Positions 42,001 through 49,528 are shown, numbered from the stretch's first letter. The stretch is DNA of 64,000 nucleotides from Streptomyces sp. TSRI0107 (GCF_001905845.1 NZ_LIVZ01000005.1:372001-436000), one strand, 5' to 3'. The notes: a model not told the origin generated them from the letters alone. A program made the numbers and translations.

Positions 42001-42914
42001 GACCGCTGGCTCTGCAGCGCCGACTCGCCGTAGAGGCGGTCGTTCGCGGAGAGGTTGCCGTACGTCGTGTTGCTCGCGGGCAGGGCGGCGGCGAGAACCG
42101 CGCGCTGGACGGAGGCGTACTCCTTGGCGGAGGAGAAGGCCGCCAGGGCACGCGTGCGCTGGATCATGTCCGGGTTGCTGGTCGCCTCGGCCATGTCCTG
42201 CGAGAGGTCGAGCAGGTGCTCGATCAGGCGGTGGTAGGCCTCGACGGTCTGCATGTTGTTGTTCTTGGCCTCGTAGGCCGAGCTGCGGACCTTGTTCAGC
42301 GTCATCAGGTCGCGCGCCAGACCGACGACGCTGTCGCGGACGCCCTGGAGGTTGCCGTCCCGGCTGGTGCTGTCGAGCTCCTCGGCCGAGTCGAGGAAGT
42401 TCTTCAGGGCCCGGTCGGTCTTGTCCCGGTAGCCCTTGACGGTGATGGCGCTCGACTTCGAACCGTGCGCCAGCGGACCCGCGGACTTGTCCCGCTCCTC
42501 CTGGAGCGCGGCGGCCAGCTCGGTGGCCTCCTTGGTCATGTCCGTCAGCAGCTTCATGTTGTCGAGCTGCTGCATGTCCTCCATGGACTGGCTGATGCGC
42601 AGCGCACCCAGCGAGGTCGCCGCCACCACGGGGAGGGTGAGCAGCGCGACCAGACGGGTGGAGATCCGCCAGTTCCGCAGGGCTATTCGCGGGCCGGGAC
42701 CGGTCGGGCCCTGCGGGGGCTTCACGGCCGGAGCGGGGCTCGCCGGGCCCGAGGGCGCGGACGTGCCGGGGCGCCCGGGGCGCGTGCCGGCCTCACCGGA
42801 CGGGCTCTGGCCCTGGGCGTGCTGGGGCGAGGAGCTGCCGGCCATGGGGCCAGTCCCGCCGTGCGGCTCCGGCTCCGCCGAAGCGCTGCCATCCCTCTTG
42901 AAACGTCCCTGCAC
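39084..42914 (-). CDS. cvnA: conservon sensor histidine-kinase-like protein CvnA (first conservon)
   Basis: 1276 residues from the GTG at 42914. The ORF is open further upstream, but the MQGRFKRDGSASAEPEP start fits the family. Layout: disordered head 1-80, TM about 88-106, extracytoplasmic helical domain about 107-397, TM about 398-420, HAMP, dimerisation block FKLDHLATRMRRNGENLLVLAGEE, HATPase with ELLENATSFSSPQ and IEIHDTGIGLS. A tail of about 550 residues rich in Gly, Pro and Gln follows, with internal repeats (GYDNGSTGQF three times, QAPQS several times). The extreme C-terminus SGLPRRVPRANL and RAPQDVRGRLTNLRRG matches the paralogue, although the linkers differ. The sensor domain is unlike that of the other CvnA. 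Confidence 0.92.
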   Translation of the reverse strand: MQGRFKRDGSASAEPEPHGGTGPMAGSSSPQHAQGQSPSGEAGTRPGRPGTSAPSGPASPAPAVKPPQGPTGPGPRIALRNWRISTRLVALLTLPVVAATSLGALRISQSMEDMQQLDNMKLLTDMTKEATELAAALQEERDKSAGPLAHGSKSSAITVKGYRDKTDRALKNFLDSAEELDSTSRDGNLQGVRDSVVGLARDLMTLNKVRSSAYEAKNNNMQTVEAYHRLIEHLLDLSQDMAEATSNPDMIQRTRALAAFSSAKEYASVQRAVLAAALPASNTTYGNLSANDRLYGESALQSQRSDINSFRSIYGDENAAELLKPIEENNATIEATDLYASRAFGRPEGLDGLDKRSYQDWVDDSSTKIEQMKKIERTLLEEMEQKARELRSESEQEAIISGALILLVLGVSLVGAFVVARSMIRSLRRLEDTATKVAAERLPELVKQLSESDPQDVDTSVESVGVHSRDEIGRVAAAFDDVHREAVRLAAEQALLRGNVNAMFTNLSRRSQGLIQRQLSLISELESREADPDQLASLFKLDHLATRMRRNGENLLVLAGEEPGRRWTRPVPLVDVLRAAASEVEQYERIELAAVPTTQVAGRVVNDLVHLLAELLENATSFSSPQTKVKVTGHALPDGRVLIEIHDTGIGLSPEDLAQINERLASPPTVDVSVSRRMGLFVVGRLSQRHGIRIQLRPSDSGGTTALVMLPVDVAQGGKKPQPKQGQGGAGVSGGPAAAQAAAGAAAARRQNGGNALGAGGAGGGLLGAGPGPRAALPGRDAGGRPGAPGAGGANNGGAGGPGGPRGPQAPAPQQGRPAPAGAGAPQGLQAAGPGGAPQGQDARGPVPPRGDANRNKGGERGRRGKQPQQPQLPPRGGPRAELPGGNPQPRVPSWSDESAQPPVPRASLDTPRGHEEPDVAQTSRMPRIDDRQGPGSTAEMPVVPRLDERQNPQSPADFGHQGANAPQQTGQFVRPDVYGTSAGAGDPSNTGQFQAPRQQGYDNGSTGQFAAPQGYGAQGYDNGSTGQFQAPQQQGYDNGSTGQFPVAAQDVSATGRHALPGGRQDAQARFDQPQGDLGGRQRPQARPGRPEPEALPPAAGPGDGRTPLYDTLETNWFHGQQAQQGQQAPQSQAPQSQAPQSQAPQGQAPQGRQAPQQRPDRAPQQQSQAPTGPQRAATAAWRSSPNDDLVKQAERVRQPAAGGITTSGLPRRVPRANLVPGTAQQQPHQSGPQVSRAPQDVRGRLTNLRRGIAQGRQAGSGQTGSYPSPTHPQER
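39477..39535. repeat. 15-bp in-frame tandem repeat in cvnA
   Basis: CTGCGGCGCCTGGGA is repeated at 39477, 39492 and 39507 with a partial fourth copy at 39522, encoding QAPQS-type pentapeptides in the disordered tail of the first CvnA. The copies are nearly identical at DNA level, so copy number may vary between strains. Confidence 0.8.
39780..39960. repeat. imperfect in-frame repeats in cvnA encoding GYDNGSTGQF
   Basis: Three blocks encoding GYDNGSTGQF followed by PQ-rich spacers, plus a related SNTGQF block. They form a low-complexity segment of the first CvnA tail. Confidence 0.7.
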
Positions 42915-43490
42915 TAGCGTCGCAACCTCTGGACCAGGCGCCCCTCCGCGAACGGAAGGACGGTGTCGGCGTCGTCGGGGACGCCCTGAATACGTCCCCG
43001 GGTGGTCGTGAGTGACCGGCGCTGGCCTCCCCCTTCTCGCCGCCACTCGGCGCGTGTCGCGCCCTGGTGCGCCGGCTCGTTCCTGCGGCGGTCCGTGGAA
43101 TTCCAGCACAGTGCCGGATCTCCAACAAGGTCCGTTGGTCAGGCTGTGACCTCCGTGACAGCTTGTGAGGGCCGGATTACGAGACGTAGAGCTGCGCCCG
43201 CCTTATAACGGACATTTGCCTACGAGTCGCCGAGGAGTGCCGGGTGTCCCAGTCGCCATGATCAGGAGCGGAATGGTCGCTTCAGGGGCCCAATGTCCGT
43301 TTCATGGGCATCAGTTGCAAGCCTGAATTGACCGGTTTGCGCGTGGCTTCGTGAGCAAACTCACACGCCGATCCTGAACGCTTCCGCCCTTTGACGGGAA
43401 TCCGCATGTTTAGCCTGACGCTTTACAAGAGTCACCGCGATGACAAGCTCTGACAAGCCCCGACAAGTCTGACGACGAGCAAGGACACCC
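42915..43490. other. long intergenic region between cvnA and a small gene
   Basis: 576 bp separate the divergently transcribed cvnA and a 61-codon gene. The stretch from about 43190 to 43480 is noticeably AT-richer than its surroundings and should contain both promoters. At 43441-43475 a 10-bp-period direct repeat (TGACAAG at 43441 and 43451, CGACAAG at 43461, TGACGA at 43470) lies just upstream of the small gene. No further ORF is supported. Confidence 0.5.
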
Positions 43491-43676
43491 GTGAAGACGA
43501 CGATGTTCCACAAGATCGCCAACCCGCGGCGCACGACGCTGGCGCACCTGAAGGACGCCGACGACCTGCAGACCCCGGTGCAGCCGGAGCACCCCGTCGA
43601 GCTCCCGTCGCAGACGGCCAACCCCAAGCGTACGGTCCTGATGGAGGTCCCCGTGGGCGCCTCCGCCGCGGAGTGA
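43491..43676 (+). CDS. small hypothetical protein, 61 residues
   Basis: The GTG at 43491 has an AAGGA ribosome site 7 nt upstream, and a strong hairpin follows the stop, so this is a real monocistronic gene. The product reads MKTTMFHKIANPRRTTLAHLKDADD, then a Pro/Gln/Glu-rich middle, then NPKRTVLMEVPVGASAAE. It has no membrane helix or signal peptide. I do not recognise the family. Confidence 0.65.
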   Translation: MKTTMFHKIANPRRTTLAHLKDADDLQTPVQPEHPVELPSQTANPKRTVLMEVPVGASAAE

Positions 43677-43700
43677 CACGCTCCGCACCCGGGTCGACAG

Positions 43701-43729
43701 GGCGCCTCGCGCACGATGCGCGAGGCGCC
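43701..43729 (+). terminator. hairpin after the 61-residue protein gene
   Basis: A perfect 13-bp stem (GGCGCCTCGCGCA and its complement) with a 3-nt loop, 24 bp after the stop and followed by a short T-containing stretch. Confidence 0.75.
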
Positions 43730-43795
43730 TCGCCTTTGCCGCGTTAGCCTGGAGCGTCAGACTCCCGCCGCTTAAGTCAAGGGGCAAAGCATCCC

Positions 43796-44581
43796 GTGCG
43801 CATCGCCAGGTTCTCCATCGACGGGAACGTCGCCTTCGGCGCGGTCGAGGGCGACAAGCCGGACGAGCTCGTCCTCGACATCATCAAGGGCATCCCGTTC
43901 GCGGACTTCGAGCTCTCCGGCACGAAGGTGCCGCTGAGCAAGGTCCGGCTGCTGCCGCCGGTGCTCCCCAACAAGGTCGTGGCCTTCGGCCGCAACTACG
44001 CGGAGCACGCGCGCGAGCTGGGCAACGAGGTCCCCGACGCCCCCTTCGCCTTCTTCAAGCCGTCCACCTCGGTCATCGGCCCGGGCGACGACATCCAGTA
44101 CCCCTCCTTCTCCGAGGAACTGCACCACGAGGCCGAGCTGGCCGTCGTCATCGGCCGGATGTGCCGCGAGGTCCCGCGTGACCGCGTCAAGGACGTGATC
44201 TTCGGCTTCACCTGCGCCAACGACATCACCGCTCGGGACGTGCAGCGCCGCGAGAAGCAGTGGGCGCGGGCGAAGGGCTTCGACACGTCCTGCCCGCTCG
44301 GCCCCTGGGTGGAGACCGGCCTGGACCTCGGCCGGGCGTCCGACCTGACCGTCCAGCTCACGGTCAACGGCGAACAGCGCCAGCTCGGCCGCACCAGCGA
44401 GATGATCCACTCCATCGAGGACCTGATCGTCAACATCTCCGAGGCCATGACGCTGCTCCCCGGCGATGTGATCCTCACCGGCACCCCCGCAGGGGTCGGA
44501 CCCCTGAACGTCGGCGACGAGGTCGCCGTCACCATCGAAGGCATCGGCACTCTCACCAACAAGGTTGTCAAGCGTGGCTAG
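43796..44581 (+). CDS. fumarylacetoacetate hydrolase family protein
   Basis: A 261-residue FAH-superfamily enzyme starting at GTG ([20 protein letters not shown]). The metal-binding core is visible as [38 protein letters not shown], the acidic ligands in [22 protein letters not shown], and [53 protein letters not shown] closes the domain. Members hydrolyse or decarboxylate acyl-pyruvates and oxaloacetate, and the substrate is unknown here. The stop overlaps the start of gltX, so the two are co-transcribed. Confidence 0.9.
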   Translation: MRIARFSIDGNVAFGAVEGDKPDELVLDIIKGIPFADFELSGTKVPLSKVRLLPPVLPNKVVAFGRNYAEHARELGNEVPDAPFAFFKPSTSVIGPGDDIQYPSFSEELHHEAELAVVIGRMCREVPRDRVKDVIFGFTCANDITARDVQRREKQWARAKGFDTSCPLGPWVETGLDLGRASDLTVQLTVNGEQRQLGRTSEMIHSIEDLIVNISEAMTLLPGDVILTGTPAGVGPLNVGDEVAVTIEGIGTLTNKVVKRG

Positions 44582-46058
44582 CGCATCCGGCTCCCCCGTA
44601 CGCGTCCGTTTCTGTCCGTCGCCCACCGGTAACCCCCATGTGGGCCTGGTCCGCACCGCCCTGTTCAACTGGGCGTTCGCCCGGCACCACGGCGGCACCC
44701 TGGTCTTCCGCATCGAGGACACCGACGCGGCCCGCGACTCGGAGGAGTCGTACGACCAGCTGCTCGACTCGATGCGCTGGCTGGGCTTCGACTGGGACGA
44801 GGGCCCCGAGGTCGGCGGCCCGCACGCGCCCTACCGCCAGTCGCAGCGCATGGACCTCTACAAGGACGTCGCGGCCAAGCTGCTGGACGCCGGCCACGCC
44901 TACCGCTGCTACTGCTCCCAGGAGGAGCTGGACACCCGCCGCGAGGCCGCCCGCGCCGCCGGCAAGCCGTCCGGCTACGACGGCCACTGCCGCGAGCTGA
45001 CCGCGGCGCAGGTCGAGGAGTACCAGGCCCAGGGCCGCGAGCCGATCGTCCGCTTCCGGATGCCGGACGAGACGATCACCTTCACCGACCTGGTCCGCGG
45101 CGAGCTGACCTTCACCCCGGAGAACGTCCCGGACTACGGCATCGTCCGCGCCAACGGCGCCCCGCTGTACACCCTCGTCAACCCGGTCGACGACGCCCTG
45201 ATGGAGATCACCCACGTCCTGCGCGGCGAGGACCTGCTCTCCTCCACCCCCCGCCAGATCGCCCTCTACAAGGCGCTGATCGAGCTGGGCGTCGCCAAGG
45301 ACATCCCGCAGTTCGGTCATCTGCCGTACGTCATGGGCGAGGGCAACAAGAAGCTCTCCAAGCGCGACCCGCAGTCCTCGCTCAACCTGTACCGCGAGCG
45401 CGGCTTCCTGCCCGAGGGCCTGCTCAACTACCTCTCGCTGCTCGGCTGGTCGCTCTCCGCCGACCAGGACATCTTCACGATGGACGAGATGGTCGCGGCC
45501 TTCGACATCGCGGACGTCAACCCCAACCCGGCCCGCTTCGACCTGAAGAAGTGCGAGTCCATCAACGGCGACCACATCCGCCTGCTGGACGTGAAGGACT
45601 TCACGGAGCGCTGCCGCCCCTGGCTGAAGGCCCCGTTCGCCCCCTGGGCGGCGGAGGACTTCGACGAGGCCCAGTGGCAGGCGATCGCCCCGCACGCCCA
45701 GACCCGTCTGAAGGTGCTCTCCGAGATCACCGACAACGTCGACTTCCTCTTCCTGCCCGAGCCGGTCTTCGACGAGCCGAGCTGGACGAAGGCGATGAAG
45801 GAGGGCAGCGACGCCCTGCTGCGCACCGCGCGGGAGAAGCTGGAGGCCGCCGACTGGACCTCCCCCGAGTCCCTGAAGGAGGCCGTCCTGGCCGCCGGCG
45901 AGGCCCACGGCCTCAAGCTCGGCAAGGCCCAGGCCCCGGTCCGGGTCGCCGTCACCGGCCGCACGGTCGGCCTGCCCCTGTTCGAGTCCCTCGAGGTCCT
46001 GGGCAAGGACAAGACCCTGACCCGCATCGACGCGGCCCTGGCCAAGCTGGCCGCGTAG
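44574..46058 (+). CDS. gltX: glutamyl-tRNA synthetase
   Basis: A class I synthetase that charges tRNA-Glu, 494 residues from the GTG at 44574, which overlaps the FAH gene. A TTG at 44565 is possible. The HIGH-like motif is [20 protein letters not shown], and the KMSKS-like motif is [12 protein letters not shown] (about residue 260). The anticodon-binding helical domain follows. Actinobacteria usually have no GlnRS, so this enzyme is probably non-discriminating and also makes Glu-tRNA-Gln for GatCAB. Notably, genes for tRNA-Gln and tRNA-Glu lie less than 1 kb downstream. Confidence 0.95.
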   Translation: MASASGSPVRVRFCPSPTGNPHVGLVRTALFNWAFARHHGGTLVFRIEDTDAARDSEESYDQLLDSMRWLGFDWDEGPEVGGPHAPYRQSQRMDLYKDVAAKLLDAGHAYRCYCSQEELDTRREAARAAGKPSGYDGHCRELTAAQVEEYQAQGREPIVRFRMPDETITFTDLVRGELTFTPENVPDYGIVRANGAPLYTLVNPVDDALMEITHVLRGEDLLSSTPRQIALYKALIELGVAKDIPQFGHLPYVMGEGNKKLSKRDPQSSLNLYRERGFLPEGLLNYLSLLGWSLSADQDIFTMDEMVAAFDIADVNPNPARFDLKKCESINGDHIRLLDVKDFTERCRPWLKAPFAPWAAEDFDEAQWQAIAPHAQTRLKVLSEITDNVDFLFLPEPVFDEPSWTKAMKEGSDALLRTAREKLEAADWTSPESLKEAVLAAGEAHGLKLGKAQAPVRVAVTGRTVGLPLFESLEVLGKDKTLTRIDAALAKLAA

Positions 46059-46073
46059 GACGCACGCGCGCGT

Positions 46074-46112
46074 GAAGGGGCGGTACCCGGACTCCACGGG
46101 TACCGCCCCTTC
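46074..46112 (+). terminator. terminator after gltX
   Basis: A perfect 16-bp stem (46074-46089 with 46097-46112) and a 7-nt loop, 15 bp after the gltX stop. Confidence 0.75.
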
Positions 46113-46144
46113 CGCGTCCCCCGGACACGGGGGCCGTCCCGCGC

Positions 46145-46150
46145 TACCGT
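46145..46150 (+). promoter_or_regulatory. -10 element of the HAD gene, leaderless geometry
   Basis: TACCGT with 6 nt before the ATG at 46157. No ribosome site lies between. Confidence 0.35.
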
Positions 46151-46156
46151 CGGATC

Positions 46157-46888
46157 ATGAGCATCCGTGCCGTGGTCTGGGACGTGGACGACACCCTCTT
46201 CGACTATTCGACCGCGGACCGCGAGGGCATCCGCGCCCATCTGGCGGCCGAGGGCCTTCTGGAGCGGTACGCCGGCCCCGAGCGGGCCCTCGCGCTCTGG
46301 AAAGAGGTCACCGAGCGTCACTGGGACCGATTCGCGGCGGGGGAGACCACCTACGAGGGCCAGCGCCGGGACCGGGTGCGGACGTTCCTGGCCCGGGACC
46401 TCACCGACCCGGAGGCCGACGCCTGGTTCGAGCGTTATCTCGCTCACTACGAGGCCGCCTGGGCCCTGTTCCCGGACGTCCTGCCGGTGCTGGACGCGCT
46501 CGCCGCCAGCCACCGTCACGCGGTGCTCTCCAACTCCAGCCTCGTGGTGCAGGACCGCAAGCTGCGCGCCCTCGGCGTGCACCACCGCTTCGAGACCATC
46601 CTGTGCGCCGCGGAGCTCGGCGTCTCCAAGCCCGAGGCCCGGGCGTTCCTGGCCGCCTGCGAGGCCCTGTCGCTGCCTCCGGACCAGGTGGCGTACGTCG
46701 ACGACCACCCGGAGATCGACGGCCGGGGCGCCGCGGAGGCCGGGCTGCTGTCGGTCTGGATCGACCGCGTGGGCGGCGCCGCGACGGTGGCCGCGGGGTC
46801 CGGCCGGCACCGGATCGCGTCCCTCTCCGAACTCCCGGCGCTGCTCGGCGCGGATACCCGTTTTGGAGCCCCGTCCACCTTCGGGTAA
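46157..46888 (+). CDS. HAD-family hydrolase
   Basis: A 243-residue HAD-superfamily phosphatase. Motif I is VVWDVDDTLFDYS (nucleophile Asp and DxD). A helical cap (about 15-95) follows, then motif II HAVLSNSSLVVQ, motif III lysine in GVSKPEARAF and motif IV QVAYVDDHPEIDGRGAAEAGL. It resembles phosphoglycolate phosphatase and haloacid-dehalogenase type enzymes. Substrate unknown. It is a single gene between a terminator and a tRNA cluster. Confidence 0.88.
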   Translation: MSIRAVVWDVDDTLFDYSTADREGIRAHLAAEGLLERYAGPERALALWKEVTERHWDRFAAGETTYEGQRRDRVRTFLARDLTDPEADAWFERYLAHYEAAWALFPDVLPVLDALAASHRHAVLSNSSLVVQDRKLRALGVHHRFETILCAAELGVSKPEARAFLAACEALSLPPDQVAYVDDHPEIDGRGAAEAGLLSVWIDRVGGAATVAAGSGRHRIASLSELPALLGADTRFGAPSTFG

Positions 46889-46980
46889 TGTTCTTTCTGC
46901 GCCGCCGGGGAGCGGGCCGAAAGGCCGGGAACCGGAGGAGCGAACTAGAACAAGATCCCCGCACGGGGCTTGCGTTCCAG

Positions 46981-47052
46981 TGGCCTATGGTGTAATTGGC
47001 AGCACGACTGATTCTGGTTCAGTTAGTCTTGGTTCGAGTCCAGGTAGGCCAG
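46981..47052 (+). tRNA. tRNA-Gln (CTG)
   Basis: 72 nt with acceptor TGGCCTA/TAGGCCA and discriminator G. The anticodon loop is TTCTGGT with CTG at 47014-47016, and the T-arm is GGTTCGAGTCC. The 3' CCA is not encoded. Confidence 0.95.
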
Positions 47053-47093
47053 CTCGCGGAGCTTCATCCGCAACCGTGGATCTGATCCACAAA

Positions 47094-47166
47094 GCCCCCG
47101 TTGTGTAGCGGCCTAGCACGCTGCCCTCTCAAGGCAGTAGCGCCGGTTCGAATCCGGTCGGGGGTA
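47094..47166 (+). tRNA. tRNA-Glu (CTC), copy 1
   Basis: 73 nt with acceptor GCCCCCG/CGGGGGT, discriminator A and anticodon CTC at 47128-47130. The anticodon stem CTGCC/GGCAG differs from copies 2 and 3 by a compensated base pair. CCA is not encoded. Confidence 0.95.
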
Positions 47167-47195
47167 CGGTGATCTCTCACGAGATGATCGCTAGG

Positions 47196-47268
47196 GCCCC
47201 CGTTGTGTAGCGGCCTAGCACGCCGCCCTCTCAAGGCGGTAGCGCCGGTTCGAATCCGGTCGGGGGTA
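47196..47268 (+). tRNA. tRNA-Glu (CTC), copy 2
   Basis: 73 nt, anticodon CTC at 47230-47232, anticodon stem CCGCC/GGCGG. Identical to copy 3 as far as I can see. Confidence 0.95.
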
Positions 47269-47288
47269 CTGACTGGTCTAAACCACAT

Positions 47289-47360
47289 TGGTCTATGGTG
47301 TAATTGGCAGCACGACTGATTCTGGTTCAGTTAGTCTTGGTTCGAGTCCAGGTAGACCAG
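47289..47360 (+). tRNA. tRNA-Gln (CTG), copy 2
   Basis: 72 nt, anticodon CTG at 47322-47324. It differs from the first tRNA-Gln only by a compensated C-G to T-A change in the acceptor stem (TGGTCTA/TAGACCA). Confidence 0.95.
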
Positions 47361-47388
47361 CTCGGACCTGCGGAAACGCAGAGTCCAC

Positions 47389-47461
47389 GCCCCCGTTGTG
47401 TAGCGGCCTAGCACGCCGCCCTCTCAAGGCGGTAGCGCCGGTTCGAATCCGGTCGGGGGTA
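47389..47461 (+). tRNA. tRNA-Glu (CTC), copy 3
   Basis: 73 nt, anticodon CTC at 47423-47425. It is the last member of the Gln-Glu-Glu-Gln-Glu cluster and is followed by a terminator. Confidence 0.95.
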
Positions 47462-47469
47462 CATCAGAG

Positions 47470-47499
47470 GAAGGCCCTCCGCTTCGGCGGAGGGCCTTC
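47470..47499 (+). terminator. terminator of the tRNA cluster
   Basis: A perfect 13-bp stem with a TTCG tetraloop starting 8 nt after the last tRNA. The UUCG cap is an unusually stable loop. Confidence 0.85.
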
Positions 47500-47516
47500 G
47501 TCGTGCCCGGCGCCGG

Positions 47517-48161
47517 CTACTCGAACCCGTACCGCCGCGTCGTCTCCTCCTCCTGTGCCAGCCGGTGCAGCGCCTGCAGCACGGGCTCGTTGAGGATCGC
47601 CCCCAGCACCGCGAACTCGACCCGCTCCGCCTCCGACGGGTACGTCTCCATGTTGTCCACGTCGAGGACGGCCGTCCGGTGCATCAACTCGGCGTACGGC
47701 GCGAGTTGTCCGGCCCCCCAGTCGTAGCCGAGCCTGCGGAACGCGGCCACCCCCACCACCAGCGAGCGGTACGCGCGGGAGAAGCCCGCGAGCCGCTTGG
47801 CGTTCTCCCAGCCGAGCCGGTCCATGAGCGCGGCGACCTCCTCGTACGCGGCCCGGACGTACTCGTCGTCCTCGTCCGGCTCCGGGCCCTGCGGCAGCTC
47901 CAACAAGGCCGCGCCCAGCCGGATCGAACGGCCCAGGGACTCGTCGTCGACGTGCCGGAGCACTTCACGGGCGTTGGCCACCGGGACCTTGCCGACCTGG
48001 ATCAGCGCCCGCACCAGCCGCAGCCGGCGCAGGTGTGTCTCGTCGTAGTCCGCCGTGGTGGCGTTGAGCTGGCGGCCGGGCGGCAACAGGCCCTCACGCA
48101 GGTAGTACTTGATCGTCGCGGTGGAGACACCGCTGCGGTTGCTCAGTTCGGCGAGCCGCAT
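47517..48161 (-). CDS. MerR-family transcriptional regulator
   Basis: 214 residues. The N-terminal winged helix is MRLAELSNRSGVSTATIKYYLREGLLPPGRQLNATTADYDETHLRRLRLVRALIQVG (1-57), followed by a long dimerisation helix and a helical C-terminal ligand domain of about 120 residues without a metal-binding cysteine cluster. It is divergent from a DUF4188 gene, with a near-perfect 21-bp palindrome in the 38-bp gap. That is the classical arrangement for a MerR activator and its target. The inducer is unknown. Confidence 0.9.
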   Translation of the reverse strand: MRLAELSNRSGVSTATIKYYLREGLLPPGRQLNATTADYDETHLRRLRLVRALIQVGKVPVANAREVLRHVDDESLGRSIRLGAALLELPQGPEPDEDDEYVRAAYEEVAALMDRLGWENAKRLAGFSRAYRSLVVGVAAFRRLGYDWGAGQLAPYAELMHRTAVLDVDNMETYPSEAERVEFAVLGAILNEPVLQALHRLAQEEETTRRYGFE

Positions 48162-48176
48162 GTCTTGCGCCTTTCA

Positions 48177-48197
48177 TTGGGTAGCGGCACTATCCAA
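48177..48197. promoter_or_regulatory. MerR-type operator between divergent genes
   Basis: TTGGGTAG-CGGCA-CTATCCAA is an inverted repeat with 7 of 8 pairs matching, centred in the 38-bp gap between the MerR gene and the DUF4188 gene. It is ideally placed to control both. Confidence 0.6.
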
Positions 48198-48199
48198 GC

Positions 48200-48727
48200 A
48201 TGGCGGACACGGAGAAGAAGACGGGCCGCGCGATGCGGCTCACGACCGCGGATGCTCGGGGGGACGTGATCGTCCTGCTGATCGGGATGCGCATCAACAG
48301 GTTCTGGGCGGTGCACCAGTGGTTGCCTGTGATGCTGTCGATGCTCCGGATGCTGGCGGAGCTGAAGAAGAGTCCGGGACGCGGGCTGCTGTCGAGGGTG
48401 CTGCTGACGGCCTCGCCCCGGACGTACTACCTCGTGCAGTACTGGGAGTCGAAGGAGAAGCTCTACGCGTACGCGAGCGCGCCGGACGGGTTCCACCACG
48501 AGATGTGGGGCCGGGTGAACCGCATGGACCGTGAGGGGAAGCTCCGGGGGCACGTCGGGATCTGGCACGAGGCGTACGTCGTGCCGGAGGGGCGTTACGA
48601 GGCGATCTACGGGGACATGCCGGCGTTCGGCCTCGCCTCCGCCCACGGGCAGGTGCCGCTGGAGCGGCGCGGGCGGTACGCCAAGGACCGGTTCGCTCAC
48701 CGGTCGGACGGCGGAACGGCCGCCTGA
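48200..48727 (+). CDS. DUF4188 protein
   Basis: A 175-residue protein with IVLLIGMRINRFWAVHQWLPVMLSMLRMLAELKKSPGRGLL and YYLVQYWESKEKLYAYASAPDGFHHEMWGRVNR. This is the DUF4188 pattern, a ferredoxin-like alpha/beta-barrel fold related to small monooxygenases. It has no signal peptide. The conserved His and Trp residues may form a substrate or heme pocket, as in related dimeric alpha+beta barrels, but no activity can be asserted. Probably controlled by the adjacent MerR regulator. Confidence 0.8.
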   Translation: MADTEKKTGRAMRLTTADARGDVIVLLIGMRINRFWAVHQWLPVMLSMLRMLAELKKSPGRGLLSRVLLTASPRTYYLVQYWESKEKLYAYASAPDGFHHEMWGRVNRMDREGKLRGHVGIWHEAYVVPEGRYEAIYGDMPAFGLASAHGQVPLERRGRYAKDRFAHRSDGGTAA

Positions 48728-48811
48728 GGGCCGTGGGGACATCCCGTGCCGTAGGGGAGGAGCTGCCGCGGCGTTGAGGCCGCTCTTTCCCTACGGCGTT
48801 CGTGTCCGAGG

Positions 48812-49528
48812 TCAGCCCGAGCGGCGCAGGGCCTCGGAGAGGCGGGCGGCGGCGTCGATGACCGCCTGGGCGTGCATACGGCCGGGGTGGCGGGTCAGGC
48901 GCTCGATGGGGCCGGAGACGGACACGGCGGCCACCACGCGGTTCGACGGGCCGCGCACGGGCGCGGAGACGGACGCGACACCCGGCTCGCGCTCGCCGAT
49001 CGACTGGGCCCAGCCGCGGCGCCTGACGCCCGACAGGGCCGTCGCCGTGAAGCGGGCGCCCTGCAGACCGCGGTGCAGGCGCTCCGGCTCCTCCCAGGCC
49101 ATGAGGATCTGCGCCGAGGAACCCGCCTTCATCGTGAGCGTCGAGCCGACCGGGACGGTGTCCCGCAGGCCGGACAGGCGCTCCGCCGCGGCGACGCAGA
49201 TGCGCATGTCGCCCTGGCGGCGGTAGAGCTGCGCGCTCTCGCCCGTGACGTCACGGAGGTGGGTGAGCACCGGGCCGGCCGTGGCGAGGAGACGGTCCTC
49301 ACCGGCCGCCGCGGCCAGTTCTGCCAGGCGGGGGCCGAGAATGAAACGGCCCTGCATGTCACGCGCCACCATGCGGTGGTGTTCCAGAGCCACGGCCAGG
49401 CGGTGAGCCGTGGGTCGTGCCAGTCCGGTGGCCGCGACCAGACCCGCGAGGGTGGCCGGACCGGACTCCAGAGCGCTCAGGACGAGGGCCGCCTTGTCCA
49501 GAACGCCGACGCCGCTACTGTTGTCCAT
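48812..49528 (-). CDS. ndgR: IclR-family regulator NdgR
   Basis: 238 residues from the ATG at 49528 (MDNSSGVGVLDKAALVLSAL). The N-terminal winged helix (about 8-65: GPATLAGLVAATGLARPTAHRLAVALEHHRMV) is followed by the IclR ligand domain (ATAGPVLTHLRDVTGESAQLYRRQGDMRICVAAAE). It is divergent from leuC. NdgR of S. coelicolor and AreB of S. clavuligerus occupy this place and control leuCD and other amino acid genes, which makes the assignment firm. The 29-bp palindrome directly upstream of its start codon (49537-49565) is the likely binding site and implies autoregulation. Confidence 0.93.
   Translation of the reverse strand: MDNSSGVGVLDKAALVLSALESGPATLAGLVAATGLARPTAHRLAVALEHHRMVARDMQGRFILGPRLAELAAAAGEDRLLATAGPVLTHLRDVTGESAQLYRRQGDMRICVAAAERLSGLRDTVPVGSTLTMKAGSSAQILMAWEEPERLHRGLQGARFTATALSGVRRRGWAQSIGEREPGVASVSAPVRGPSNRVVAAVSVSGPIERLTRHPGRMHAQAVIDAAARLSEALRRSG

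Noticed and set aside
33563-42917. Two plus-strand ORFs above 1200 codons opposite the conservons
   Set aside because: Mirror frames of cvnA, cvnB and neighbours. Codon position bias favours the minus strand and the conservon domains are clear.
46981-47499. tRNA attachment site for an integrated element
   Set aside because: No integrase gene, no direct repeat of a tRNA 3' end beyond the tRNA copies themselves, and flanking genes are core.
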